Assembly (NCBI RefSeq): GCF_023375975.1
Contig: NC_064417.1
Span: 39,184,198-39,248,197, forward strand
Source of the DNA: Astyanax mexicanus
Taxonomy: Eukaryota; Chordata; Actinopteri; Characiformes; Acestrorhamphidae
Direction: 5' to 3'
Length of the DNA: 64,000 nucleotides
Each line of letters opens with the position of its first letter. Within the stretch, counting starts at the first letter, position 1. Below, piece by piece: positions 13,393 to 25,689 of the stretch. The position numbers and the translations under genes are program-made. The notes below the pieces were generated by a model. The model did not search any database, was not told the origin of the DNA, and saw nothing but the letters and a program-made list of their open reading frames with translations.

Positions 13393-14399
13393 TTCTTTGG
13401 TCAACTGGTTTCAACTGAAAGAGATTAAGAGAAAATATTACCACTCCAGTATCTAAGATACCCAGAACACACACCAAGAAAAGAAAATATTGAAAATGGC
13501 TCCCTATTACAAGAAAAGTGCACCAAACATTTTGTAGTGCTGTTTGAAATCCCACAAAGTACATTTTATTCTGTATGTAATTCACCATCAAATACCCACA
13601 ATGGATCAGAGTGGTGTTTTGTCCGAGGTCCTTTGAGCAGACGTTTGTTTGTTTCCTAAATTAATTCACTACACAGCAAGTGATATATAGTGAATGAGGC
13701 ATTGCTCAGTCTACCACTTACTTCTACTACTGATAATGTGCAATAAACTGTTTTACTTATTACTGTTCTACTATGTGCAATAACTCAATTCAGCATGTGT
13801 AACATGATCTGCTTACCATCACTATGTGCAATAAAATCACTTATTGCACTGTCCACTGCTTGCCACAACACATACACACTGTTAGGGCTGGGGGGTTAAT
13901 CGAATTAATTTGATTGTTGAATTACTGTTTTGAAACAATTTTCAAAATAGGATATTCAAGATCTTAAATCTTTAAAAAATATCTAAATAAAACAATCAAG
14001 TTATGTAAGAAATACAAACCTAAATCGTAAATCTCATATTTGAAGAATATCAATATTTTATACTAGGAAATCACACTTACAGAAATCGTAAATTTTCTAG
14101 ATTCATATATATTTTTTGAACATAGACTTTTAAATGTGTGTATTTTGCTTTATTTTCTGTCATGTCACATGTGCTGCTGCAATATTCCGAATTTATATAT
14201 TAATCCTCCGGTGAGGGAATAATATAGAATAATTTTATTAATTTACTAGCTGTTTTATTACCTGTATAAACAAAACCTCGGTTAGCTGAGCTTATCAAGA
14301 CTGCGGTACTAGGATTTCCCGGAGATCAAATAATTAGCCGTTTGTTTCCAAGCACGTTTCTATCAGTAAAGCTGGTTTCAAGCAGTAGCAGCGGAAGGC

Positions 14400-15270
14400 A
14401 CACCCTTTCAGCCCCCGTTAGCTAGCCTCAGATGCGAACGTGAGACGCTGCTAGCTCGCTTGCTAACCAGGCCCATGTGATTAAGCCACGCTCAGTGATG
14501 CCTCGTTGCCAGTTTGAGCCAGCCAGGCTTTGTTAAAGCTAACGTTACCTGCCTAGCTGAGTTAGGTTAACTAGCTAGCTATCTGTGAAAAATGAGACGT
14601 ATATGGTCATCCCTCCAGAGCTTTATAAACACAGTGGAAACTGACGACCAATTTGACTCAATTTTTTAAAGCTATACCTATAAAGGCATACTCAGAAATA
14701 AGCACGTGCTCACCATTATTCCAGATTAGCCAAGATAGCTGTGGTTAGCTAACCGGGCGCTGTGCCCTAGAACACCAGGCACGTACAATTACTAAAAAAG
14801 TATTATTGATTTTAACAGTCAGAATAATTAAAATACCACAATAATCAACCCACTAACTTAAGATACACATTTAAGTCACTTCTAATAGTCTTGTTAGCGT
14901 TATTCACACTCACCCGGCTAGCCGGAAACCTCGCTAGCTACGTTAGCTAGCTTTAGCTAAGCTATCTGATAGGATACCTGATTGAATTACAATAGCCTTA
15001 TCTTAGCATACAAGCTAACTAGCTAGTTAGCTAGCGAGCGAGCTAACTGACTAATTCTGCTACACTCTACCCACAGCCAACGCTAGCTAATGTCATTATA
15101 CTCAAATATATCGTATTTTCTCAGAGTAACGTGACAAAGTTAAAATGAAATCATTAAGAGAGGGAGGGTAACGTTAGCGTTAGCTATGTAACCTAGCTAC
15201 AGTCCATAAGCCCCCATTATACCCAAGCCGCTAAGCTAACAAGCTAAATAAACTATTTAACTAACTATCG
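14400..15270. repeat. GTTAGC/GCTAGC-rich tract in g3bp1 intron 1
   Basis: Very dense in GCTAGC, GTTAGC and TAGCTA words, e.g. AACTAGCTAGCTATC at 14570 and TAACTAGCTAGTTAGCTAGC at about 15017. These are short palindromic blocks common in fish. Similar patches: 7040-7090, 52691-52740 and 63925-63985. Confidence 0.6.
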
Positions 15271-15356
15271 AACCCGCTCGACCAAACAAAAACCTTTTCC
15301 CGCACGATAAAACAGTATTGTTGTAATTTGTAAATCGTAATATTCAGGCCGCTCAC

Positions 15357-15480
15357 CAGGAGGGGGAGGCTCTAGTTTCAGTGTAGAAATGTCCAGCGGC
15401 TTTATGTAATCGCCTCCTGCGCCTGGTGGAGTGAGAATGGCAGCGCTTGCTTAGCCGGTTTCAAATTCGCTTCAACTGCG
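15357..15480 (-). other. g3bp1: Probable non-coding first exon (5' UTR) of g3bp1
   Basis: On the minus strand a GC-rich segment ends in CCTG followed by GTGAGC, a good donor whose GT is at 15356-15355. It lies upstream of the coding start exon, which itself begins with 22 untranslated bases after a TTTCAG acceptor (exon edge 13414). The intron between would be about 1.9 kb. The 5' edge is not determined; 15480 is only an estimate from where the GC-rich block meets the CCAAT cluster. Confidence 0.6.
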
Positions 15481-15504
15481 GCTGCGGCGGAGAGGCATGC
15501 GATT

Positions 15505-15600
15505 AACCCAGGCCAATAGACTCCCAGCACGGTGCCCATCCAACCAATCAGCAGCCGAGCGAAGAGAGGCGCCCCACAATCACCCAATCAAAACAGAGCT
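15505..15600 (-). promoter_or_regulatory. CCAAT-rich g3bp1 promoter region
   Basis: Three CCAAT pentamers lie within 76 bp at 15513-15517, 15544-15548 and 15584-15588, just upstream (minus-strand sense) of the GC-rich first exon. Read in the direction of g3bp1 they are ATTGG boxes. No TATA box is obvious. Multiple CCAAT boxes are typical of NF-Y-driven housekeeping promoters; the assignment is inference. Confidence 0.55.
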
Positions 15601-15799
15601 CGCTAATTTACCACACACCAGCCACACACCGTGGTGTTCGGGTATGGTCAGGTTTAATAGGCTAATCCTGAAGGTGGGGTTTGACAACCTGACTGCTGAA
15701 TGGTTGCTCGATTGATTGATTAAATCGATATAATTTTACAGTACAAATATGTATAATGTACTGTAAAAGAAAATGTTATTAAACATAAGATAAAATACA

Positions 15800-16225
15800 C
15801 CTCTGAAAAAAATTAAAAGACCACTTCAGTTTCTGAATCAGTTTTTCTAATTTTCCTATTTATAGGTATATGTTTGAGTATAATGAACATTGTTGTTTTA
15901 TTTTTCAAACTACGGGCAACCTTTCTCTCAAATTTCAAATAAAAGTATTGTCATTTAGAGCATGTATTTGCAGAAAATGGGAAAATGGCTGAAATAACAA
16001 AAAAATGCAGAGCTTTCAGGCCTCAAATAATGCAAAGAAAATAACCATTAAAATGGTTTTTAATCACAGTTTTTATACATTTTGGCATGTTCTCCTCCAC
16101 CAGTCTTACACATTGCTTTTGAATAACTTTATGCCATTCCTGGTGCAAAAATTCAAGCAGTTCAGCTTGGTTTGATGGCTTGTGATCATCCATCTTCCTC
16201 TTGATTATATTCCAGAGGTTTTAAA
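15800..16225 (-). mobile_element. Tc1-like transposon 3'-end fragment, copy 2
   Basis: On the minus strand an open stretch from about 16220 encodes NLWNIIKRKMDDHKPSNQAE, then a segment containing LVEENMPKCIKTVIK, the typical end of a Tc1 transposase. After this comes non-coding trailer to a tip beginning CCTCTGAAAAAAATTAAAAG at about 15799 (plus). The rest of the transposase is absent. Same family as 7750-7912 and 59853-60296. Confidence 0.75.
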
Positions 16226-16438
16226 GTTTTTTTAAAGGGTCTCTTACAGAGTCTCTTACAGAGCTGTAGAATAGGTACACTGTATGCTATACAGTACTAT
16301 AATCTAAAAATCAGTATTATATTATCATATACAAGATTTGAGAATAAACAACATACTAAAATGTAAACGCAATAAGATACTGTTTAACTTGCTTAAATAA
16401 TGTTATATGTTTTTATCTGTTTTTGGATTAGTTTAGAT

Positions 16439-16897
16439 CAGGGGTCACCAACATGGTGCCCGCGGGCACCAGGTAGCCCGCAAGGACCTTATGAGTAGCC
16501 CGCAGGCCTGGTCTAAAAATAGCATTTTTGTTGCTATTCTTTTTTTTTTTAAATCACAGTTGCATTGATGTAATTTTAGATTATATTACATTAATATTAG
16601 CTTAGAGATAGCCTATAGTTTATATATTATTATACAATATAATGTAATATAATATGTAATATTATATTAAAATATAATATAAAATGTAAACACTTGCAGA
16701 GATTTATAATAATAGTGTTGCCTATTGATATCTGTGTCTTCACATAGATGAATGTCATTAATTATTAATAATAACATATAATTAAAGGTAAATTGAGAAA
16801 ATTTGTAATTTCACGAGTGTGTATCAAACTGGTAGCCCTTCGCATTAATTGGTACCCAAGAAGTAGCTCTCAGGTTCAAAAAGGTTGGTGACCCCTG
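16439..16897. mobile_element. hAT-type MITE with 8-bp target duplication
   Basis: Ends are CAGGGGTCACCAAC (16439-16452) and its inverted copy GTTGGTGACCCCTG (16884-16897). The flanks are an exact 8-bp duplication, GTTTAGAT, at 16431-16438 and 16898-16905. No coding sequence inside; AT-rich middle. An 8-bp duplication and CAGGGG-type termini identify the hAT superfamily. The perfect duplication suggests a fairly recent insertion. Confidence 0.9.
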
Positions 16898-17334
16898 GTT
16901 TAGATTGTGTGATGGTGAAATATAGAATCTTATTTAATTTGTGTCCAAGATACAGAAATGAACACAGATTCAACATATTATCAGAGAATATAATATTAAA
17001 AGTAATATATTATAATATATATGACCTTTTCAGTTATTATTAAATACATTAATATATATATTAATTTTTAATTAGAAAGTAAAATGAATGAAAACTCAAA
17101 ATATTATCTCCACACTTAAATAAGGCCAAAAATATATTGCCTTTATTTTTACCCCTAATAATATATAAATATACAAATATATTCCTTTACTGTCATTGCA
17201 CAAAGTACAACAGAATTAAATAGCAAACCCATTGGTATTCATACATACCAGATGAAAATAAAAATAGAACAAATAAAATAATGTAACATTATAAAGAATG
17301 AAGAAACTAGAATACAGAGATACAGAGAATACCT

Positions 17335-17560
17335 ACAGGTATTTATAAATACAAACAGGTGATGTCAAGGATGGGATAGGGCTTTCAGTATGTCGGCTAC
17401 TTTGCTGATGCAGCGAGAGCTGAAAAGATCCTCTAAGGAGGACAGTGAGCAACCAATGATCTTTTGTGCTGTGGTGATGATCCTCTGAAGAGCTCTCTTG
17501 TCTGCCGCTGAGCAGTTTCCACCCCACACCGAGATGCCAGCACATTCTTCATGGAACAGT
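17335..17560 (-). mobile_element. Non-LTR retrotransposon (LINE) 3' coding fragment
   Basis: Minus-strand translation gives SVWGGNCSAADKRALQRIIT, then a segment ending LSSLEDLFSSRC and ADILKALSHP, in one frame. This is the pattern of the C-terminal tail of fish LINE reverse transcriptases (a WxGNCxxxDRxALQR box, then a zinc-knuckle-like end). Only the tail is present; I cannot fix the clade. Confidence 0.65.
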
Positions 17561-17599
17561 GGTAGAAAATCACCAGTAGCTTCTTCTATATTTACTATA

Positions 17600-18849
17600 T
17601 GTTATTCAGCATTAACACTGCAAAAAAATAAAGTGCATTTTTATAGATTATAGGTAAGATTTTCAGAGAAAGACCTAAAGGCAGCACTACTACCCAATAT
17701 TATAGTCCTAATATTTATTACAACACTTGTGTAGGATTCTTTTCTATTAGAATTATTTATCTGTAGGTCATGTTTAAGTAATACACACAAAGTGAATGTT
17801 TTACTATATTTAGTCACTTATTTTGAACACTATAGGAAAGTACATGAGCCAATCCTGATCACTCAGGCAGGCAGTTATCTCCAGTCATATGAAACCAACC
17901 CTTTTTTTTTTTTTACATTTTTTACACCACTGATAAAATATGTGTAGCAAATCATAAACAATTTGTAGTGTTTGGCTCAATATATCATAAAAAAAAAAAC
18001 ATTTATCATGGTTGCTGCCCTTGCTCAGGTCTCCACACTGAGGGCGAATGATGACCCAACCCTCCCCTGCTCACAGCTTAACCAGCAAATTGATTGGGTC
18101 TTTGTGTTGAAGGGCAGGATTTTATGTTTTGATAAACACCATGATGAGCATTGCGAGAATTCACGATCATTATTTAAACAGTAGCCTGACTATAGTAATA
18201 CTGAGTAGGCTGTTTTTTTTTTGTTCTTCGTGATATGGATTCCACAAGATGCTGGAAACACTTGAAGATTCTGGTCCAGATTTCTAAGGAGCAACATCAT
18301 AATGTAAATCTCCTGTTCTCAAGGTGTGATTAGGTAATGAATGAAATCCTGTTGCAAAGAGCATACTGAGACATAACAACATAACAACAAACTTACATGT
18401 GACACTGCACCATCTATAACACAGGGTACACACGTCACTGTTCCTCTTGAGATCCTTTTCACATTTACAAACAATACGTAACTAGGCTCAATCCCATTCA
18501 ATAGTGGGTTTCACTGTATTTAGATCTGGTAGGTTGGATCTGGTCATGTTGTATACTCAGGAGACCACCGGATAAGTAGTTGTTTGGGATACAATAGCCT
18601 TTTGTAATACAGAACCAGTCTGGCAACTTCACAGACCTCTCTTATCAGCAGGGCCTTTATATCTGAAGAACTGCTAATCACAGGATGTTTAGACTTTAAT
18701 ATACTTTTCTAAGTAACTCTAAGATACTGTTGTGTAGAAAATCCCAAGAGATCAGCATTTCTACAAGTACTCAAACCTGCACATCTGACCCCAGCTACCA
18801 TGCTTTGAATGTTATGAATGTTAAACTTCACTTTAAGCTACTTTTTTGG
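17600..18849. other. No gene seen
   Basis: AT-rich spacer between a LINE fragment and a SINE; no motif recognised. Confidence 0.55.
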
Positions 18850-19240
18850 ATGGCTCTGGGTGGTTTAGCGAACTTAGGCGCTGTCACTATGATCTGAGGA
18901 TTGGCAGTTTGAATCTCGGGTCATGCTGCTTGCCATCAGCAGCCGGAGTCTGAGAGAGTACAATTGGCCTTGCTCTCTGTGGGTGGTTAGACAGCGTGCT
19001 CTCTTCACACATCTCTCCAAGAGTAATGTTAGTTGGCACAGGCATCTGCGAGCTGATTTATCAGAGCCGGGTCGCTGCGCTTTCCTCTGAGTGCACCGAC
19101 TACCTGGTAATGCTGCATCAGTGGCAGCTGAAAAATAGACAGTGGCTGACTTCACTTGTATCGGAGGAGGCATGTGCTAGTCTTCACAATCCTAGTGCTG
19201 GAGGAGTACTACAGTTTTCTTTGATGTGGGGGTGTTCTTG
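18850..19240 (+). mobile_element. tRNA-derived SINE (otophysan-type)
   Basis: The head is tRNA-like: an A-box-like TGGTTTAGCGAACTTAGG (about 18861-18878) and a B-box-like GTTTGAATCTC (18907-18917) followed by CGGGTCATGCTG. A conserved body follows (CATCAGCAGCCGGAGTCTGA; CGCTGCGCTTTCCTCTGAG; TATCGGAGGAGGCATGTG). I recognise it as resembling a SINE family abundant in otophysan fish. Any open frames across it are incidental. Confidence 0.7.
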
Positions 19241-20022
19241 GTTAAGTTAGAAGAATAATTGTTTTAAGGGGTTATATAACAGATTTAATAATAAACGTTA
19301 TTATATTTATGTTTTTTAATATAATCTGAGTGTTTTAATGACTCATTGAACTATTTTTATATAAAAAAATTCAAGCTATTTAAACATATCCCAATAATTC
19401 CCTGTGCACACTGTCATTAAAAAAACAACCTTTAATATCAGTGACAACAACAACCTTCACACTGTTTTCTTTTCAAGGGATTGAAGACCCTGCTGCATAG
19501 TCAGTAATTATTAATACTAATTTCACCTAATATTTTTTTATACTGTCTCCATGTTTAGCTATGGTAAATATAAAAATGTCCACCCTGACATGGTATATCA
19601 CGGTTATTCAAATATTTTTAGCAAATGCTGGGATTTTCAAAATGTTTTCACCCTTTCATTGAAGCATGCATGCAGAAAATAAAAAAGTAAAAATAAAAGT
19701 AATTATGCTGGCATTATAGGATTTCTGTGTTGTGAAAAATCTGATATGATAGTCAATTTAATAATATAATATTCAAAGAAATATAAATAGTTAAAAGAAT
19801 TCTTAATAACTCGTTTTTTTTATATGAGACATTAAAAACACAGTAGTAAAATTATGACCCTGATATGAAAATTACCTGCTGCCTTTTATTTGCATGCATT
19901 AATTTACATTATTCTACTGCTGCTAAATGATTAATTAGATAAGATCAGCTGCACGAATGAGTAGGTGTACAAGTGTTCATAGTAAAGTGCTTGTTGAGTG
20001 TAAAAGCAAGCTTTTACTATCC

Positions 20023-20213
20023 CAGTGTTTCTAAATCCTCTCCTAGAAACCCACAGTCCTGCACAGCCTTATCTCTACCCTGCCTCTCTACACCTGATCC
20101 AGCTCTAAAAGGTCTGATAATCATTTGATGAGGTGTATCAGGTTCACTCAGACAAGGAACAGCTGAAACTGTGCAGTACAGCAGGTTCCCTGAAGCAGGA
20201 TTAAGAAACAATG
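20023..20213. mobile_element. Probable hAT MITE (imperfect termini)
   Basis: Starts CAGTGTTTCTAAATCCT and ends with the imperfect inverse AGGATTAAGAAACAATG. Both halves carry fish-MITE wording (ACCCACAGTCCTGCACAG near the left, GTGCAGTACAGCAGG near the right). No convincing target duplication remains. Non-coding. Confidence 0.55.
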
Positions 20214-21429
20214 GGTTATGCAATGCTTAAGGTGTATAAGCACAGCTATGCCCTATAATGCTATAATATAACAGTGTGATTAGAATAAGTGATGAAGAGA
20301 GCACAGCACAAACTCATGTCAAATAAAGGTCAAATAAAACATTCATATTTTATGTAGTTAGCCGTCTTCTTATGTTCCATTATCAATATAATTTGGACAG
20401 AATTCAGACAGATATGCCTCTACATTTGAGCGAAAGACTTGTCTTTGTCATAAAGTGTCATCATAAGTGTCATCTTGTGTGTTTTTAATTTCTTAATTGT
20501 ATAAAAACCTGTCCAAACAAAATCAAATACTTTTATGATTCACAGAAGAATTCACTTCTGTATTAAGTACTCTCCTGGTAGCTGTAATATGGCACACTTT
20601 TAAAGCTTTTAAATAATTCACAGCAAAAGCTAGCCAAGCTGAAATGCAGCACACAGTGTGGGGTTAGTTACTTCCAGTGTTAAAATACTTCAAATATATT
20701 TAGTAAAAAAAAAGCAAAAAAAGCAAATGTTTTACACTGTCCGCTGCTATATTTACACCAATAATATAAACCGTGACATGAAAACATTTTATATTGCCTA
20801 GAGCAGGATTTTGCTATGTTTAACTTTAATCAAATAATGTATAAAATGATTTGAGGGACACTAGCAGACCAGAGCTCCCACCAAGAGCACCCCAAGTAAT
20901 AGCCATTCATCAACATTTGCTGGAAAATGTGGGTCTAGGCATGTTAACAAGCAACACAAAGGAATACTCCAGTGCTTTTCAGTTTCTCAGTATGATGGAT
21001 TACCACAGAAAATCATTTCAATATATTTGCCTGCAAAACTGAAAAAAAAAACACCTTAAATTTACTTTCAATAGAAATGATTGCACAATTCTGTTGCTTA
21101 ATTCCATTAATAAATATAAATAAATAAAATACAATTATTTCATAATAATACATGTCTTATTATGAGACAGACATGAGATAATATTAATGTTATTAATATT
21201 TTCTTTTATTAAGTTGTTGTCACCTTTCTAACTCAAAAACAACGTAGTAAGGCCTTATGCAGAGATTAAACATGCCAGGTCTCTATACATTTTGCATGTT
21301 TTGTCTGATCAACTCCATTTACATATTTACGCATTCCAGAATAAGTTGGGTCAGTGGCAGTTTAGGTCTGGTAAATGAGCTAAAATAATGATGTGATTTC
21401 AAATAGATTGTTTAAGTACAGTGACGTTT
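20214..21429. other. No gene seen
   Basis: AT-rich spacer between the MITE and a transposase relic. No coding motif. Confidence 0.55.
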
Positions 21430-21580
21430 CAGAAAACATATTAAAGAGGATGACCATACATTTTTCAACAGGACAACACAAACCACATGCTGCACATATT
21501 ATAAAAGCATGGCTGCGGAGGAAGAGGGTAAGGATACTGGACTGGCCTGCATGCAGTCCTGATCTGTTTGTGTGAAGAAT
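21430..21580 (+). mobile_element. Tc1/mariner-type transposase relic (catalytic segment)
   Basis: Encodes F-Q-Q-D-N around 21460-21475, then, after a one-base shift, KPHAAHIIKAWLRRKRV and RILDWPACSPDL: the second catalytic Asp block and the run-up to the Glu. A stop follows shortly. Same family as the relic at 60780-61015. Confidence 0.65.
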
Positions 21581-23220
21581 TGGAAAAGTATAATACATAA
21601 ACAACTAACTCATCATTTTAAGAGGTGTTTGCTGGAAGAATGTGATAAAATAATACCTGAATCACTTGGTTTCTTCGTGTTCTCAGTGCTAAAACATCTC
21701 ACAAGTCTTGTGAGAAGAAGCAGCAGCAAGTTCTTTGTATGAACCAGTACGTACTAAATGGGTATTACTGGTACTTAAATGTAGGTACAAATAAAGAAAT
21801 CGGGACAACAAGGAACAAGACAGTAACAATTGGGCAATTTTTTTACATTTACCATGTAATTTCATGGCATTACAAGCTTTTCATAACTCTCTACTCTGGA
21901 AGTAAGTTTTCTTCGTATTTTAGCCTGATAGTTTTAAATTGCTGCAGTTCTGGACATCCGCATCTGCTAGAAACATATGCTGTTACAGCTTTTTTGTTCC
22001 TGGTTGTCCCTTTTTTTGGTGTTGTACATACATTTAAGTACCAGCAGGACCCGGTATATTTTTTTAAAATATTTAAGCTGGTTCATACAGAGAAAGTACA
22101 CCATACGTTTTGGGTTATTACATGTAAAATGTCAGAAAGTTATCCATCTTATTTCTGTTTGTCCTCATTTCTTTTTTACCCACAGTAAGACCCAGTACGT
22201 ATTTTGTATGTACTGGCTTATATAGAGAAGTTCCACCTACATTAAGAAAACGTATTCTTTAAAAAGTAATAATGCTGTATTATAAAGTGTCACCCAAGCC
22301 TTTCCTGAGTGGATGTGGATGTTTTACAGCTGCAAAAAGTACAGGATTAGGACTGGCCTCATATTGTTGTAATAGAAGTTGTTTGTCCACTAGGGGGAGC
22401 CACTTCCTATTCAGGAGGGCAAAAGATGGGCCACTGAAAGGGGTCAGCTAATTACAGAAAGTTAATGTGGAATTAAGACTAAATTATAAATAGGCTGCTA
22501 TATGTTGGATCATTAGTGATACTCATTGCCTACTAGACTTCTAGTATCTATCATCATTCAGCTACACTCTTTTAAAACTACGCTTTATCTGAAACCCCTT
22601 AAAACTATACCTTAAATACCTCAGAATACATCTTATATAAACGTATGAGTTTTGCGCACACACACACTCACACGTTTCTAACTTTTTCCGTGTGGGATTC
22701 AGCATGTTTTCTGCGTTGACTTGCTGCTCGTGGCAGATTTGGAAACTTGAGGTTTTTCTCCTCCTCCCTGTTGTGAAAGGGGTTGGGTCGCTCCGGCTCT
22801 TTGTGCTTGGAGCTCTGCCATTGTTTGAGATTCCTGACCAGAGTGTCTGGCTGGAAGGGTAGAGCTGGTGACTGGGTGAAATCAGCTCACTGCACTGTAG
22901 CAGGGCTTTTCCCATGCCTGCGCTGAGCCTCATTGCTCCACAGGGACCACTGACTTGTGTTTCCCAGGATATTGAGCAACACACACATGTTTTGGGGATT
23001 AGACATGGACCTGCAGTTGGTTTTAGGTCTTAAATTCAGGGACAGGTTTTAAAAAAACAACTTTCAACAACCAGAATTCTTCTACATAGTACTGAAACAG
23101 GTTTCTTTGACTGATTGTGAAAGTTTTCCACCTTTGTCCTCAACCAGGCGAGAAACCATTTAAACATCCAAAGTCATCATGGTTTATAGAAAGATTACCT
23201 TCATTTATAAACACTTTTAA
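21581..23220. other. No gene recognised
   Basis: Contains a plus-strand open frame of 149 codons (21739-22188) with repeated CCAGTACGTA/ACCAG-type words and no domain, probably repeat-derived. A GC-richer block at 22680-22985 has no recognised product. A CTCF-like site is at 22387. Confidence 0.5.
22387..22400 (+). promoter_or_regulatory. Candidate CTCF site
   Basis: CCACTAGGGGGAGC agrees with the vertebrate CTCF core (CCASYAGRGGGCRS-like) except at one position. Plus-strand orientation. Between g3bp1 and sparc. Motif match only. Confidence 0.4.
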
Positions 23221-24785
23221 AAGACTATAAGGCACACTATCTAATTATTTTAGCTCACTATTGCTTTTGTAAGGCATTACTTAATAATTACAGATCACTG
23301 CTGCTACTGGAGTAAACTACTTAATTATTTTGGATCACTGTTGCTACTGTAGTAAACTACTTAAATATTATAGCTCACTATTGCTTTTGTAAGGAATTAC
23401 TTAATTATTACAGATCACTGTTGCTACTGTAGGAAACTCCTAATTATTTTAGATCACGATTGCTAGTGTAAAATACTACTTAATCATTATAGATCCCAGT
23501 TGCTTCCGTAGGACACAATGTTTTTAGTACATCACTGCTCAATTGTTATATGTTACTATTGGGCATTTCTTAGGAATTATAGATCACTTTTTCTAATGTA
23601 TAATACTACTTAATTGTTATAAATCACTATTGTTATTGTAGGATTTTACTTAATCATTGTTGAGCACTATTGCTTTTGTAAGATACTATTTAAGTGTTTA
23701 TAGATCACTATTTCTAATGTAGGACACGCTATTTTAAGTATATTTCACTGCTCAATTATTATACATTACTATGGGGCATTGCTCAGGTATTATAAATCAC
23801 TATTGCTACCATAAGACACTAGATTACTACTGCTACTGTAAGATACTGCTTAATTATTATAGATCACTATTGCTACTGTAAGATCCTACTTATTTATTAT
23901 AGATCACTGTTGCTTCTGTAAGATACCACTTATTTATTATAGATCACTATTGCTACTGTAAGATCCCACTTATTTATTATAGATCACTATTGCTACTGTA
24001 AGGTACTATTTAATTGTTAAAGATCCCTATTGCTACTGTAAGATATTACTTCATCTTTATAGATCACTATTGCTATCATAAGATACTACTTAATTGTTAT
24101 AGATCACTATTGCTATCATAAGATACTAATTAATTGTTATAGATCACTGTTGCTATCATAAGATACAAATTAATTCTTATAGATCACTATTGCTGCTGTA
24201 GGACACACTATTTTTGTCACTATATATCACTGCTTAATTATTATAGATTACTACTACTATGGGGCTTGCTCAAGAATTATAGATCACTATTGCTACTGTA
24301 AGATACTACTTATTTATTATAAATCACTGTTGCTTCTGTAAGATATTACTTAGTTGTTATTGATCACTATTGCTACTGTAAGATACTACTTCATCATTAT
24401 AGATCACTATTGCTATCAAAGGATACTAATTAATTCTTATAGATCACTGTTGCTATCATAAGATACTACTTAATTGTTATAAATCACTTCTGGTACTGTA
24501 GGATACTACTTAATTCTTATAGATCACTATTGCTGCTGTAGGACACACTATTTTTGTCATTATATGTCCCTGCTCAATTATTATAGATTACTACTACTAA
24601 GGGGCTTGCTCAAGAATTATAGATCACTATTGCTACTGTAAGATACTACTTAAGCGTTATAGATCACTATTGCTACTGTAAGATACTACTTAATGCTACT
24701 GTAGGACAGACTATTTTTATTATATGACACTGCTCAATTATTATAGATTTCTTTTACTATGGGGCATTGCTCATAGATCACTACT
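23221..24785. repeat. 1.6-kb minisatellite, 40-bp unit
   Basis: About 39 diverged copies of a 40-bp unit of the form AGATCACTATTGCTACTGTA AGATACTACTTAATTGTTAT. A variant block (GGACACACTATTTTTGT, CACTGCTCAATTATTAT, GGGGCTTGCTCA) recurs near 23511, 23722, 24200, 24541 and 24703, giving a higher-order pattern. Lies about 0.9 kb past the sparc 3' end. Confidence 0.9.
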
Positions 24786-25689
24786 GGTAGACAAATTCTG
24801 GTTTTACCTTAAGAGGAATTATTACAATGTGTAATACCAAGTAACTACTATTACAGTTCCAGTTCCTTAATGCTTTATAAAGCTTCAAATATTGTGGTCT
24901 TTCTTTTCTATTTCTTTTTTTATTTTATTTTAACACACCCTGTATAAAACACAAATTTACAAGTTGTGGGTCATGCAGGCCTCATTCCCTTTGCTTCGAA
25001 AATAACCCCTTAAGTATAGGCTAGTGAAATAGTCTCTCATGCCAAAACACAGCAGAAACATTAGAATCCTAGATGCCCACTTAACCCTCAAGGAAATTGC
25101 AAACGTATGTTGCTGCAGATCTGGCCGGGTTGTTGTTTTTTCTCAGCACATGCATTCACTGGGTTTATACTAGTTTGTTGAAAAAATAAACATTATCATC
25201 ATTTCACAGAGTGATCCAAATGATCAGAACAGGGCCAAGGAGCAAAATAAAGCCCCATTATAAAATACGGACGACAGGCAGTGAGATATCCAGAGCTGAA
25301 AGATGAAACATTGAGAAAAATGCATGCACTGTTTGGAAATTTCAGTAGCTTTATTCATGTAAAGAGGTTCATAATGCTCACACTGTGGCAAATACTGCAA
25401 ACGTACGTGAACAGGTCTAAGGGAGAGCTTTCTCATCCGGCGAGAGCCTTTTCCCTTCAAAAATATTTTCTTTTGTTCAACTTTCTAAACGCCCTACATG
25501 GTGCCCTGTTTCTTTATCTCGAAACGACAGGCAAATAAACAAACTGTCTATTTTTTTTTATTATTTCAGGGCTCAAATTTAAAGGAACTCTCTCTAAATC
25601 TACCAAATCACCAAACAAAAACAAAACAAAACAGTGTATCCCCCACCAAAAGAGTGCAACAAACCAAAAGGTTTATAAAGCAAGCAGAA
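24786..25689. other. No gene seen
   Basis: Spacer between the minisatellite and the sparc 3' end. Part of it could belong to a longer sparc 3' UTR. Confidence 0.5.

Noticed and set aside
18907..18917. Functional tRNA gene
   Set aside because: The A/B-box-like elements belong to a SINE head; no complete cloverleaf or anticodon stem could be drawn.
18874..19250. Open frames of 84-99 codons
   Set aside because: They lie wholly inside the tRNA-derived SINE.
21739..22188. 149-codon plus-strand open frame
   Set aside because: Contains repeated CCAGTACGTA-like words and no domain; more likely an unclassified repeat.
22562..22984. 140-codon minus-strand open frame in a GC-richer block
   Set aside because: No recognisable domain and low-complexity tail over a CA-rich stretch; not enough to call a gene.
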